In this document: piece after piece, positions 1-8,919 of the stretch
How the letters are laid out: each line of letters opens with the position of its first letter
Numbering within the stretch: the stretch's first letter is position 1
Assembly (NCBI GenBank): GCA_001768235.1
Contig: MENK01000017.1
Coordinates: 59,093-123,092 of the forward strand
DNA: 64,000 nt
Direction of reading: 5' to 3'
From: Bacteroidetes bacterium GWB2_32_14
Lineage (GTDB): Bacteria > Bacteroidota > Bacteroidia > Bacteroidales > UBA12077
The notes under the pieces: model-generated
Databases searched by the model: none
What the model was told of the DNA's origin: nothing
What the model saw: only the letters and a program-made list of their open reading frames with translations
Position numbers and translations under genes: made by a program

Positions 1-495
1 TTCTTTAATTTCTTCAATTATTTCCACTGATTTTTTAGCTGGTTCTTTTATCGTTTTTTTCTGAGCTTCTTTCGTTTTTGGTTCTTTTGTTTTTTTTGGT
101 TCAACAGGAATTTTATCCTGTTTTTGTTCTTTTTCAACAACATCGTGAACTACTGGTATAAACTGAACTTTTCCTTGTTTGTCGGATGTAAAGCTTCCAA
201 AAGATTTTATTTCATAAGGGTTTTCGTTATCGAGCTGGCTCTTTACTTCTTCAATAAATTTTTTAATTTTTTCAGATGCTTCTGCTTTACTAATTCCTTC
301 TTTTGAAATAATGTATTTCTCAAGTAGCTCGTCGTTAAATTTTAAAAAAGGACTGAAATAAACATCATTAAGTTTTTCTTCAAGAGTATTTGCATCTTTA
401 CTTTTTGATGTGGTTCTCACCAAAAATGCTCCATAGTTTGGTATAATAACCCTGTTATTCGTGGCAAGTAATTCCTGAATATAAGTTGCAATCAT
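1..495 (-). CDS. HU-CCDC81-type DNA-binding-fold protein, partial (C-terminus outside window)
   Basis: The frame is open from an ATG at 495 to the window edge, giving 165 codons. The N-terminus reads MIATYIQELLATNNRVIIPN followed by YGAFLV, which resembles the Bacteroidota HU-CCDC81 domain (first HU repeat). A second HU-like helix pair with SFGSFT follows at about residues 85-110. From about residue 115 the protein becomes Lys/Glu/Pro rich with repeated KEP/KKT motifs, the usual linker before a membrane segment and SPOR domain in such proteins; that part is cut off here, so SPOR is only inferred. In the family this architecture suggests an envelope or cell-division-associated protein rather than a nucleoid HU. 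Family recognition comes from motif pattern only. Confidence 0.7.
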   Translation of the reverse strand, partial: MIATYIQELLATNNRVIIPNYGAFLVRTTSKSKDANTLEEKLNDVYFSPFLKFNDELLEKYIISKEGISKAEASEKIKKFIEEVKSQLDNENPYEIKSFGSFTSDKQGKVQFIPVVHDVVEKEQKQDKIPVEPKKTKEPKTKEAQKKTIKEPAKKSVEIIEEIKE

Positions 496-658
496 GATTT
501 TTAGTATTTAATGTTTGCAAATAAAAATATAAAAGTAAGAAATTTATAATTAATATGATACAAATTGTAATTACAGGAAATTAACAAAAACAAAATTTAT
601 CGAAACTCTTTTAAAGATGTATGTTAATAAAAATCAGTCAAATAAAAATCAGTAATTT

Positions 659-3600
659 TTAGTTTGCAGAAAACGCTTTATTTATAGCATAAAGCAAGTT
701 TTCCACGGTTATTGGTTTACACATGTAATTATAGAAATCAGCACTATTACAAAGATTTTCAATGTCAACCTGGTCGTATGCTGTTTGAACAATAATTTTA
801 AGGTTTTTATTTAATTTTTTTATTTGCCGTGTAGCTTCTATACCATCCATTACAGGCATTTTTATATCCATCAAAACCAGGTCAATTTGATTATTGCTGG
901 CACATATTTCAACTGCTTGTTTCCCGTCTTTTGCCCACAGGATTTTTGCTTTTGTTGGAGACAATGCTTCTTCAATAAACAAGTAATTTGTTGAAATATC
1001 TTCTGCAACAAGTACTACCTTATTTTGCCAGTTAAATTCATGTTCCTGCTGGTCTTCGTTTGTATTTTTCTCGAATTTTTGTTCAACAGGTTCTAACGGG
1101 AGAGTGAAAAATATATTTGTTCCCTGGTTTGGTGTTGACTGGGCCCAGATATCGCCACCTAAATAATGAATAATTTTTTTAGCTATTGTTAATCCTATTC
1201 CAATTCCACCATATTCGCGGGTAAATGATTCGTCTGCCTGGCGAAACATTTCATATATGCTTTCGAATTTTTCGCTTGCAATTCCTATTCCGGAGTCAAT
1301 AATATAAAACTGAATTGAATTATCTTCTTTCAGCGAGTAACCAAATTCTATAAATCCTTTAGAAGTAAATTTTACAGCATTTTCGATTAAATTAAAAAAT
1401 ACCTGGTAGAGTCTTTGTGGATCTGTTATTATTGTAAAATTTTTTCTTTTAACACCTTTATTTACCGATAAACGGATTTCTTTATTAGGCATAGTCAAAA
1501 TCCGACTGCTGAATTCCTGATACAAGTCAGAAATAAGGTTATTTACATAACATTCTGTTTTTTTAATTTCAATTTTTCCTGATTGGATTTTTGAAATATC
1601 AATAATATCGTCAATAATTTTAAGCAGGTTAAAGCTATTTTCGTTTATCAGGGTGTTTAATTTAACACGTTCTTCGTAAGGCACATCCTCGTCAAGCAAT
1701 AAATTAGAGAACCCAATAATTGCATTCATTGGTGTTCTGATCTCGTGCGAAAGGTTTGCCAGGAATGCAGTTTTTAATTTATCGGCTTCTTCGGCTTTTT
1801 CTTTTGCTTTAATCAGTTCTTTTTCACTTTGTTTACGCGTGGTGATATCTTCAGATATAAATACAAAATGAGTTATTTCGCCTTTATCGTTTTTAACGGG
1901 TGAAATTGAAACCAGTTCCCAGTATTTGTCCCCGTTTTTCTTAATGTTTTGAAACTCCCCCTGCCAGTCTGAGCCTGTTACAACAATATCCATAATATCC
2001 TGATAAATACTTTTTGAAAGTTCTTCGGACCTGAGGATACTTATTTCTTTACCGGCGACATCATTGGCCGAATATCCTGTAATTTGGGTAAAACTGGGAT
2101 TTACATATTCAATTTCACCTTTAAGGTTAGTAATAACAACACAGGTAGGTGAGTGTTGGATAGCATTTGATAATAGTTTAAGTTGAAGTTCTGTTTTTTT
2201 CTTGTTTGTAATATCAAGCGAAACGCCTCCAATATGCCAATTGTTATCGGTTCCCCTGAATCGAAACTTGTGAGTTAAAAATGAATTTAGATTTCCTGTA
2301 CGGTCGGGAAGTTCTTCTTCTAAAACCAATATTTCTCCTGCAATAGTATTGTGGTCTTCCTGAATTATTCGTGTAGCATATTTTTCAGAAAAAAGTTCTT
2401 GTGGTAATTTCCCGATACTATTTTCACTCAGGATTGAATTTTGTAAATACTTATTAATGTAAACCATCCTGCTTTCTTCATCTTTAATAAATACACCAAC
2501 AGGAATGTTGTCCATAAAAAAGGAGAATTGCTGTTCGGTTCTTTTTAGAGCCTCTTCAATTTCAACGCGTTTTGAAATATCTTTAAAATCTTCAATTATT
2601 CCTAATACTTCACCATTGTGGCCCTTAAAGGCTACGGAAGTAATTATACCGGGAATAATAACGTTATGGGCATTCTTCTTTTTTATATCCTGTTCAACAT
2701 GTTCTTCTCCGTTTTTAATCCTGTTTAACGGGCACTCGGAAGTATGACAATGAGGCCCCGGAAATATATCATAACATTTTTTACCCTCGGCATTTTCTTT
2801 GCTTATTCCCGACATGGTTGTAAATGTCCGGTTTACACGCAGTATATTGTGATCGTTATCGATTAAGCGCATGCTGTTTCCCGTGGTATTGAAAATCTGG
2901 TTTAACTCGGCATTGGTTTTTAAAATTTCTTTCGATTTTTCGGCCAATCGTTTATCCACGGAATCGTGTAGATCGAAAAACTTATGTAATATGATATTAA
3001 AAGAAAAGTGAAGAATAAGAAAAACGGAAGAGAGAATAAGGATTATTATCAGCAACGATTTGTATACGGTAACCTGGAATTGATTTTCAAGCTGGGTAAT
3101 TTCTTTTATAAAAACAACACCTGTAAATCCATCATATTTAAAACTGTTTTGAATGTCAACAATATCGTAGTAGTAATGTTTATCGTTAAATTTTACTTTC
3201 CCGGGTTGAATTTTATTGTCAATAATTTTTATTTGTGAAAACAGGGGGTTGTTATATTGCGAGTGGATTAAAAGATTACTGCCAGAACCCTGGTCGGAAA
3301 TTGAACTTACAATTGATGCTGATGTTTGGTTCTTATTAAAAATACTGGCAACATGTATGGTAAATTTATTTGATATTTGATCAACAACTTCGTTTTCTCG
3401 CAACCCAAACTCGATACACCCAATATACCTGCCATTAAGAAACATGGGTTCAACAATTTTATAAAATAAATTTCCTTCACAGAACTCGAATCCTGAAACT
3501 TTTTTATTTGATTTGTTTACTCTGCCAACAAATGATTCTGATGATGCGGACTTCATGTACATTCCCGGGCCAATCTCTGTATTTAGCGCGAGGTTGTTAT

Positions 3601-3946
3601 CTGCAGTATAAAAGTTTATAATAAAATAGTATGGATCTTCGGATTTTAAAACACTGTAAAAAGGAAATACTTTTTTATACAGGTCATCGGTATTGTTTTT
3701 GGAGAAATCAGCTTTAATTTCAGGATTATTTAAGAAAAATTGTATCTTCTCCCTATAAATAGTGTTGGTGTTATATAATACATTTTTTAATTCAACCTGA
3801 ATGACCTCATTGTCTTTTTGAATTTGCCAGTTAAGATAATTTTTCTGATTATTTATATTTAGATAAAAATAGATCGCACAAAGTACTAACAGTACAGACA
3901 TTACTGCTAATATTGTTTTAAATTTAAATCTTTTTTCGAAATCCAT
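659..3946 (-). CDS. Hybrid sensor histidine kinase (extracytoplasmic sensor, 3 PAS, HisKA, HATPase, REC)
   Basis: I chose the ATG at 3946 (starting MDFEKRFKFK) because the upstream extension to 4027 begins with TTG and adds a hydrophobic stretch without a ribosome site. A membrane helix (about residues 8-30) is followed by a roughly 260-residue extracytoplasmic sensor region of Cache-like size and a second helix near 295-315. Three PAS domains follow; the first holds a Cys/His-rich insert (GPHCHTSECP). The phospho-acceptor is His734 in SHEIRTPMN. The ATPase N box is LIENAVKF, and the G box reads GGIGIGL where GGTGLGL is typical. The receiver ends the protein with Asp1027 in MDIKMP. Intramolecular relay from His734 to Asp1027 is expected; the final output partner is not adjacent. 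The signal sensed is unknown. Confidence 0.88.
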   Translation of the reverse strand: MDFEKRFKFKTILAVMSVLLVLCAIYFYLNINNQKNYLNWQIQKDNEVIQVELKNVLYNTNTIYREKIQFFLNNPEIKADFSKNNTDDLYKKVFPFYSVLKSEDPYYFIINFYTADNNLALNTEIGPGMYMKSASSESFVGRVNKSNKKVSGFEFCEGNLFYKIVEPMFLNGRYIGCIEFGLRENEVVDQISNKFTIHVASIFNKNQTSASIVSSISDQGSGSNLLIHSQYNNPLFSQIKIIDNKIQPGKVKFNDKHYYYDIVDIQNSFKYDGFTGVVFIKEITQLENQFQVTVYKSLLIIILILSSVFLILHFSFNIILHKFFDLHDSVDKRLAEKSKEILKTNAELNQIFNTTGNSMRLIDNDHNILRVNRTFTTMSGISKENAEGKKCYDIFPGPHCHTSECPLNRIKNGEEHVEQDIKKKNAHNVIIPGIITSVAFKGHNGEVLGIIEDFKDISKRVEIEEALKRTEQQFSFFMDNIPVGVFIKDEESRMVYINKYLQNSILSENSIGKLPQELFSEKYATRIIQEDHNTIAGEILVLEEELPDRTGNLNSFLTHKFRFRGTDNNWHIGGVSLDITNKKKTELQLKLLSNAIQHSPTCVVITNLKGEIEYVNPSFTQITGYSANDVAGKEISILRSEELSKSIYQDIMDIVVTGSDWQGEFQNIKKNGDKYWELVSISPVKNDKGEITHFVFISEDITTRKQSEKELIKAKEKAEEADKLKTAFLANLSHEIRTPMNAIIGFSNLLLDEDVPYEERVKLNTLINENSFNLLKIIDDIIDISKIQSGKIEIKKTECYVNNLISDLYQEFSSRILTMPNKEIRLSVNKGVKRKNFTIITDPQRLYQVFFNLIENAVKFTSKGFIEFGYSLKEDNSIQFYIIDSGIGIASEKFESIYEMFRQADESFTREYGGIGIGLTIAKKIIHYLGGDIWAQSTPNQGTNIFFTLPLEPVEQKFEKNTNEDQQEHEFNWQNKVVLVAEDISTNYLFIEEALSPTKAKILWAKDGKQAVEICASNNQIDLVLMDIKMPVMDGIEATRQIKKLNKNLKIIVQTAYDQVDIENLCNSADFYNYMCKPITVENLLYAINKAFSAN

Positions 3947-4313
3947 TAACTGTTTATAATTCTTAACAGTATTTAAAAGCACCAGCAAATAAAACAAAAA
4001 ATTTGATACAAAAAAAACTACGGTCAATAGGTTTGTAAACTTTTTATTAAGAATAGATAAAAAAACATATTCTATATTTGTTAATAAAAAGAGACTTTAT
4101 TCTATAAGCTCCATAATATCAATGCAATATAAAAAGTCTGGTATTTTCATTAAACGTTAAAATTTTGACGAATTGTTTTTATATTTTTATAATTGAATTT
4201 TAAAAGGGTTGTTTTAATAATCAAGAGAACAAGTATAAACAAAAAAGAACCTTATTTTTGTAAAGCGGGAAAAAATAAACATAAAAAATCTCTCTTAGAA
4301 TTAATATAAAAAG
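3947..4313. other. Divergent intergenic region
   Basis: This AT-rich stretch separates the minus-strand hybrid kinase from the plus-strand PagL-like gene and must hold both promoters. I see one good -7 box for the plus gene (4253-4260). I find no stable hairpin, RNA gene or convincing small ORF. Confidence 0.5.
4253..4260 (+). promoter_or_regulatory. Candidate Bacteroidota -7 box upstream of the PagL-like gene
   Basis: TATTTTTG matches the Bacteroidota -7 consensus TAnnTTTG and lies about 54 bases before the ATG at 4314. No well-placed -33 TTTG is visible, so support is a single box. Confidence 0.35.
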
Positions 4314-5396
4314 ATGCTTTGGAAATATTTTCTCATTTTTTCATTTTTAATTCAAGCTGTTTTATTGTTTGGAAACGATACTATTTCAAACCCTGTAAAT
4401 TTTGCTATAAAACCACAATATGGATTAATTCTTGCGCATTCAAGCAAGATAGAGCATTTAACAAATACAAATCCGCATGGAGTTGAGGCAGAGCTGTCCT
4501 GGTTACGCATAAAGGGAAAAAACTACCAGCAATGCAACTGCTATTCAAAGGCGGGCTTATCATTTTTATATATAAATTATTCGAATCCGGGAATTGTTGG
4601 CAGTTCGTACAGTATTATTGGTTTTGCAGAACCTTTTTTAATCAGGACAAAATTTCTGCAATTATCGGCACGAATGGGAATAGGTATTAGTTATCTCGAT
4701 CATATTTATGATGAAATTGATAATCCCGAGAATTTATTTTTTTCAACCCGTTTTGCATTTATTACTCACATTGATTTAAATGCTTATTTTAAAATAAGCA
4801 GGAATTTTAATCTCATGGCCTATGCTAAATACAACCATATTTCGAATGGAGGCATTAAATCGCCAAACTATGGGATGAATTTTCCCACATTTGGTATAGG
4901 GTTTAACTATTATCCAACAGGGATAATTGAATTCCCCGGTTTTTCAAAGCAAAAATTTATTCCGTTTAATTTCTTAAATCTTTACACTTTTGGTACAATA
5001 AAAACAATAGAAAAAGATGCTGTAAATCCTGAAGAACAAAGATTTATTTTTGGATTTTATGGTATTGCCGGGCGAAAAATCGCCAAAATTAATGGATTAA
5101 GTGCCGGGCTGGAATATATTAACGACGGGGCTTCAAAAGAGAAGATTGATCGACAAAATCTAAGTACAGATCATCAACAGGTATCATTTTTAATTGGACA
5201 CCATTTTCTCTTTGGAATGTTTGATTTCTCGCAGTATTGGGGGATATATGTTTATGCGCCGTATAAAGTAAGTAATTTTTATCAACGATATTCAATTACT
5301 TACCGGCTTGCAAAACACATCTTAATTGGCGCCACACTTAAAGTGCATGGCGATTGGGCCGATAATTTTAATTTATTGATTGGATATTCGTTTTGA
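4314..5396 (+). CDS. PagL-like acyloxyacyl hydrolase (lipid A deacylase family), outer membrane barrel
   Basis: The protein is 360 aa with an N-terminal signal peptide (about residues 1-20) and alternating aromatic/polar strands typical of a small beta-barrel. The motif NHISNGGIKSPNYGMN at 174-189 aligns with the PagL active-site segment: His175 and Ser177 match the catalytic His and Ser. The acidic residue 14 positions after the His in Pseudomonas PagL is Asn189 here. The family removes the 3-O acyl chain of lipid A at the outer membrane. The C-terminal half (about 215-360) extends beyond the roughly 150-residue PagL barrel and adds more strands, as in Bacteroidota family members. It stands alone, 39 bases before the VIT gene. 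Confidence 0.72.
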   Translation: MLWKYFLIFSFLIQAVLLFGNDTISNPVNFAIKPQYGLILAHSSKIEHLTNTNPHGVEAELSWLRIKGKNYQQCNCYSKAGLSFLYINYSNPGIVGSSYSIIGFAEPFLIRTKFLQLSARMGIGISYLDHIYDEIDNPENLFFSTRFAFITHIDLNAYFKISRNFNLMAYAKYNHISNGGIKSPNYGMNFPTFGIGFNYYPTGIIEFPGFSKQKFIPFNFLNLYTFGTIKTIEKDAVNPEEQRFIFGFYGIAGRKIAKINGLSAGLEYINDGASKEKIDRQNLSTDHQQVSFLIGHHFLFGMFDFSQYWGIYVYAPYKVSNFYQRYSITYRLAKHILIGATLKVHGDWADNFNLLIGYSF

Positions 5397-5435
5397 TTCT
5401 AATTACCTTTGTAACTAATATAAATAATAAATTCC

Positions 5436-6314
5436 ATGGATAGAAATTTAACTTCTGAACAAATAGAGGAAATCAGGAAATTTCAGAAAAATGAAATTAC
5501 CGAGTATTATATCTATACTCGTTTATCGCGAAAAGAAAAAAATGAAAAAAACAGTAAACTGCTTGAAAATATTGGTAACGATGAAATGCGTCATTATCTT
5601 TTCTGGAAAGAGATTAGCAATACAGAAGTTAAACCAAACTGGTTTAAGGTTTTTAAGTTTTACTGGATAGCCCGTATTTTCGGTATTACATTCGGGATTA
5701 AACTTATGGAAAAGGGTGAAGGAGGAGCTCATAAATCATATTTAAATGCAGAATCATATGTCCCGGAGGCCCGTCAAATTGCTCTTGAAGAAGATGGCCA
5801 TGAAAAGGAACTCATTGGAATGATAGAGGAAAAAAAATTAGAATATGTTGGTTCAATAGTTCTGGGACTTAATGACGCCCTGGTAGAACTTACGGGGACA
5901 CTTGCCGGATTAACATTTGCATTGCAGAATACAAGACTAATCGCCATTGCCGGATTAATTACAGGTATTGCAGCTTCGTTTTCTATGGCTGCATCGCAAT
6001 ATTTATCAACAAAAGCAGATGGCAACGGTGCAAATGCTTTGCGTTCTTCTTTTTATACCGGGCTGGCATATATTTTTACTGTTGTAATCTTAATTCTTCC
6101 TTATTTTTTATTTACAAACTACTTCGTGTGTTTAAGCTTAACATTGTCACTTGCCGTTTTGGTAATCTTATTTTTTAACTACTATATTTCTGTTGCTAAA
6201 GACTTAGATTTTCATAAACGGTTCTGGGAAATGTTTGCTATAAGCATGGGAGTTGCGGCTTTTACTTTTGGTATAGGTTACCTGGTAAGAATATTTTTAG
6301 GAATTGATATCTAA
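5436..6314 (+). CDS. Ferritin-like domain fused to VIT1/CCC1-type transporter
   Basis: Residues 1-130 form a rubrerythrin/ferritin-like helical bundle with di-iron ligand motifs (Glu in NEITEYY, DEMRH, EEDGHEKEL). Residues 140-292 carry the VIT1/CCC1 membrane part, with GLNDALVELTGTLAGL and SMAASQYLSTKA being characteristic. The family (compare MbfA-type membrane-bound ferritins) moves Fe(II) or Mn(II) across the inner membrane, with the cytosolic ferritin-like domain binding metal. The length and both halves are complete. It probably protects against metal or oxidative stress; the transport direction is inferred from relatives. Confidence 0.85.
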   Translation: MDRNLTSEQIEEIRKFQKNEITEYYIYTRLSRKEKNEKNSKLLENIGNDEMRHYLFWKEISNTEVKPNWFKVFKFYWIARIFGITFGIKLMEKGEGGAHKSYLNAESYVPEARQIALEEDGHEKELIGMIEEKKLEYVGSIVLGLNDALVELTGTLAGLTFALQNTRLIAIAGLITGIAASFSMAASQYLSTKADGNGANALRSSFYTGLAYIFTVVILILPYFLFTNYFVCLSLTLSLAVLVILFFNYYISVAKDLDFHKRFWEMFAISMGVAAFTFGIGYLVRIFLGIDI

Positions 6315-6349
6315 TATTCAGATTAATAATATTATCCTTTGCAGGATTC

Positions 6350-6370
6350 CAAAACCTGCAGAGGTTTTTA
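6350..6370 (+). terminator. Candidate terminator after the VIT gene
   Basis: AAAACCT and AGGTTTT flank a GCAG loop and run into a T-rich tail, 36 bases after the VIT stop and before dgt. Confidence 0.45.
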
Positions 6371-6397
6371 TTCGTTTTACAGTAGAAAATATATTAT

Positions 6398-7735
6398 ATG
6401 ATGTATTGGGATAAGCTACTTTCGGCTAAACGGCTTGGATTAGAAGACAAAAGAATAACAAATACTTATGAAATACGTTCTCAATTCCAGCGTGATTACG
6501 ATCGTATTATTTTTTCATCGCCATTTCGAAGGTTACAAAATAAAACACAGGTTTTTCCATTGCCCGGAAGTGTTTTTGTTCATAACCGGTTAACACACAG
6601 TCTTGAAGTTGCCAGCGTTGGAAGATCATTGGCAAACCTGGTTGCCATGGAACTAAAAAAACGTGACGATATACTGAATAAAGAGATTCTCGATGAGCTT
6701 GGCTCCATTGTTTCAGCAGCTTGCCTGGCTCATGATTTAGGTAATCCCCCTTTTGGCCATGCAGGCGAAGACGCCATCTCAAGATTTTTTCGAGAAGGGA
6801 AAGGATTAGAAATTAAAGATCGGGTTACAGAACAGCAATGGCTCGATTTAACTCATTTCGAGGGAAATGCAAATGCTTTAAGATTACTTACTCATCAATT
6901 CAAAGGCCGCAGAAATGGAGGATTTGCTTTAACATATTCAACTTTAGCTTCATTGGTTAAATACCCGCAAGGATCCAATGCATTGAGTAAAGGTGAACGT
7001 AAATATGGCTATTTTCAGTCAGAACAGGAATCTTTTTTAACCATTGCCAATGAACTGGGATTAAAAAAAACAAACAATAATCCGTTAATATTTACACGCC
7101 ATCCTTTGGTTTACCTTGTCGAAGCTGCCGATGATATTTGTTATGAGATTATGGATATTGAAGATGCCCATAAATTAAAAATCCTGAATTCGAATAAAAC
7201 GTTCGACCTTTTACTCGGTTTTTTCGATACAAGCGAAGACCAAAAGTTTCTAAATCAGAAAGATGAAATTTTTAAAGAAGTAACAGATTTGAATGAACAG
7301 GTAGCTTTTTTAAGAGCATCGGTTATAAGCAAGCTAATTCGTGAAGCAGCATTGGTTTTTATGAACCATCATGATGAAATAATGAATGGTACTTTCAATA
7401 GAAGCCTGGTAAAAGAATTACAGGGTGTAAGTAAAAGAGCTTTCGAAACATGTAAGACTCTGGCCATAAAGGAGATTTATAATCACCCATCGGTTGTGAA
7501 AATTGAATTAACGGGGTTTAATGTTTTAGGAACTCTTTTAGAAGAGTTTACCAGCGCCTTGCTGAATCCAGGGAGCGATTACTCAAAAAAAATACTTTCA
7601 GTTATCCCGTTACAATTTAATGTCGAAGACCCGTGTTTTTTCACAAAAATAATGGCAGTCGTTGATTTTGTTTCAGGTATGACAGACCTGTATGCCGTTG
7701 ATTTATATAAAGATATAAAAGGAATTAACCTTTAA
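6398..7735 (+). CDS. dgt: dGTPase / deoxynucleotide triphosphohydrolase
   Basis: This 445-aa HD-superfamily protein hydrolyses dNTPs, classically dGTP, to deoxynucleoside plus triphosphate and so controls nucleotide pools. Recognisable family motifs are SSPFRRLQNKTQVFPLP near residue 45, the first metal His in HNRLTHSLEVA, the HD pair in CLAHDLGNPPFGHAGEDA, and the downstream segment HPLVYLVEAADDICYEIMD supplying the last metal Asp. Length matches Bacteroidota dGTPases. Two adjacent ATGs exist (6398 and 6401) and either could be the start. It lies 30 bases before corA and may be co-transcribed with it. Confidence 0.93.
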   Translation: MMYWDKLLSAKRLGLEDKRITNTYEIRSQFQRDYDRIIFSSPFRRLQNKTQVFPLPGSVFVHNRLTHSLEVASVGRSLANLVAMELKKRDDILNKEILDELGSIVSAACLAHDLGNPPFGHAGEDAISRFFREGKGLEIKDRVTEQQWLDLTHFEGNANALRLLTHQFKGRRNGGFALTYSTLASLVKYPQGSNALSKGERKYGYFQSEQESFLTIANELGLKKTNNNPLIFTRHPLVYLVEAADDICYEIMDIEDAHKLKILNSNKTFDLLLGFFDTSEDQKFLNQKDEIFKEVTDLNEQVAFLRASVISKLIREAALVFMNHHDEIMNGTFNRSLVKELQGVSKRAFETCKTLAIKEIYNHPSVVKIELTGFNVLGTLLEEFTSALLNPGSDYSKKILSVIPLQFNVEDPCFFTKIMAVVDFVSGMTDLYAVDLYKDIKGINL

Positions 7736-7765
7736 TAATAAAAAATATTCTTTAAAGATTGTATA

Positions 7766-8827
7766 ATGAAAAGTCAAAAAAAAGTTAAAAATCATGAAAG
7801 GATTATTAATAAAAAACAGTTAAATGATAATAGAAAAGAGCTTTCAGATACTTTAGCACAAAATCTGATATTATATACAGAAACCGGTACCGAAAATTTC
7901 GAAACCGAAAATTTCGAACAGGTTCTTCCCAAATTAAAAAAAAGCAAGGTTAAATGGATACATTTCAATTCTATTCAGAATATTGATTCTATTGAAAAAG
8001 CAGGGCAGTATTTTGATTTTCACCCGCTTTTAATTGAAGACATTTTAAACCCGGGACTTCTTCCTAAAGGAGAGTATTATAAAAATCATTTGCTTTTTAC
8101 TTTAAAAATGTTGTATGTCGATAAAATGAATGATATTGCCCACGAACAAATAAGTTTTATTCTTGGCAATGACTATTTAATTACATTACAGGAGCAACCC
8201 GGTGATTTTTTTAACCTGGCAAAAGAAAAAACACTCAATCAAAAGGGAAAAGTATGGAAAAATGGAACCGATTATTTGTTCTACATTATTGTTGATTTAA
8301 TAGTAGATAATTATTTCAACATTATGGAATATTTAAGGGAACAATTGGATGAAATTGAAGATTTACTTGTTGAAAGCCCCAATCAAAATTATATTCACAA
8401 CCTTCATGAGATCAGGAAAAAAATCGTTTTAGTTCGCAAATACGTGTTTAGTTTACTGGAATCGCTACAAAACCTAATAAGCGATGAGCCCGACCAGATT
8501 TCAGAATCGAATTATAAATACCTCAATGATATTAAGGATCATGTACAATATAATTTTGAACTTGTTGAGTCGTTTAAAGAAGACCAGAGAAGCCTTGTTG
8601 AGTTAAATCAGTCAAACCAGAGCAACAGCATGACCCAGGTAATGAAAACTCTAACCATTATTACTTCAATTTTTATTCCTTTAACATTTATTGTTGGTTT
8701 GTACGGGATGAATTTTCATTATATGCCTGAACTAAACTGGAGGTGGGGTTATTTCGGTGTGCTTGGTTTTATGGTAATAGTTACAGCTTTAATGATTTGG
8801 TATATGAAACGAAAAAGATGGCTGTAA
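7766..8827 (+). CDS. corA: CorA-type magnesium/cobalt channel
   Basis: The 353-aa protein has the CorA layout: a soluble alpha/beta N-terminal domain, a long stalk helix (about residues 190-290), and two C-terminal membrane helices with the signature YGMNF between them, ending in a basic tail (KRKRW). Homopentamers import Mg2+ through the inner membrane. Near residues 43-50 a 15-base tandem duplication encodes ENFETENFE. Gene spacing suggests an operon with dgt. Confidence 0.93.
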   Translation: MKSQKKVKNHERIINKKQLNDNRKELSDTLAQNLILYTETGTENFETENFEQVLPKLKKSKVKWIHFNSIQNIDSIEKAGQYFDFHPLLIEDILNPGLLPKGEYYKNHLLFTLKMLYVDKMNDIAHEQISFILGNDYLITLQEQPGDFFNLAKEKTLNQKGKVWKNGTDYLFYIIVDLIVDNYFNIMEYLREQLDEIEDLLVESPNQNYIHNLHEIRKKIVLVRKYVFSLLESLQNLISDEPDQISESNYKYLNDIKDHVQYNFELVESFKEDQRSLVELNQSNQSNSMTQVMKTLTIITSIFIPLTFIVGLYGMNFHYMPELNWRWGYFGVLGFMVIVTALMIWYMKRKRWL

Positions 8828-8919
8828 ATCAAAAAACAGGTAGGAGGAGACATTGTAAATATAAAAACCGACTGTTATTTTGGAAATAAGTTGCAACGCA
8901 ATATCATAAAAATAATCAG

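Noticed and set aside
3946..4027. Extended N-terminus of the hybrid kinase starting at 4027
   Set aside because: The upstream start is TTG, with no ribosome site; the ATG at 3946 gives the usual short cytoplasmic tail before the first membrane helix.
7891..7916. Twin CGAAAATTTCG palindromes as an operator
   Set aside because: They lie inside the corA coding region and are explained by a 15-base coding duplication.
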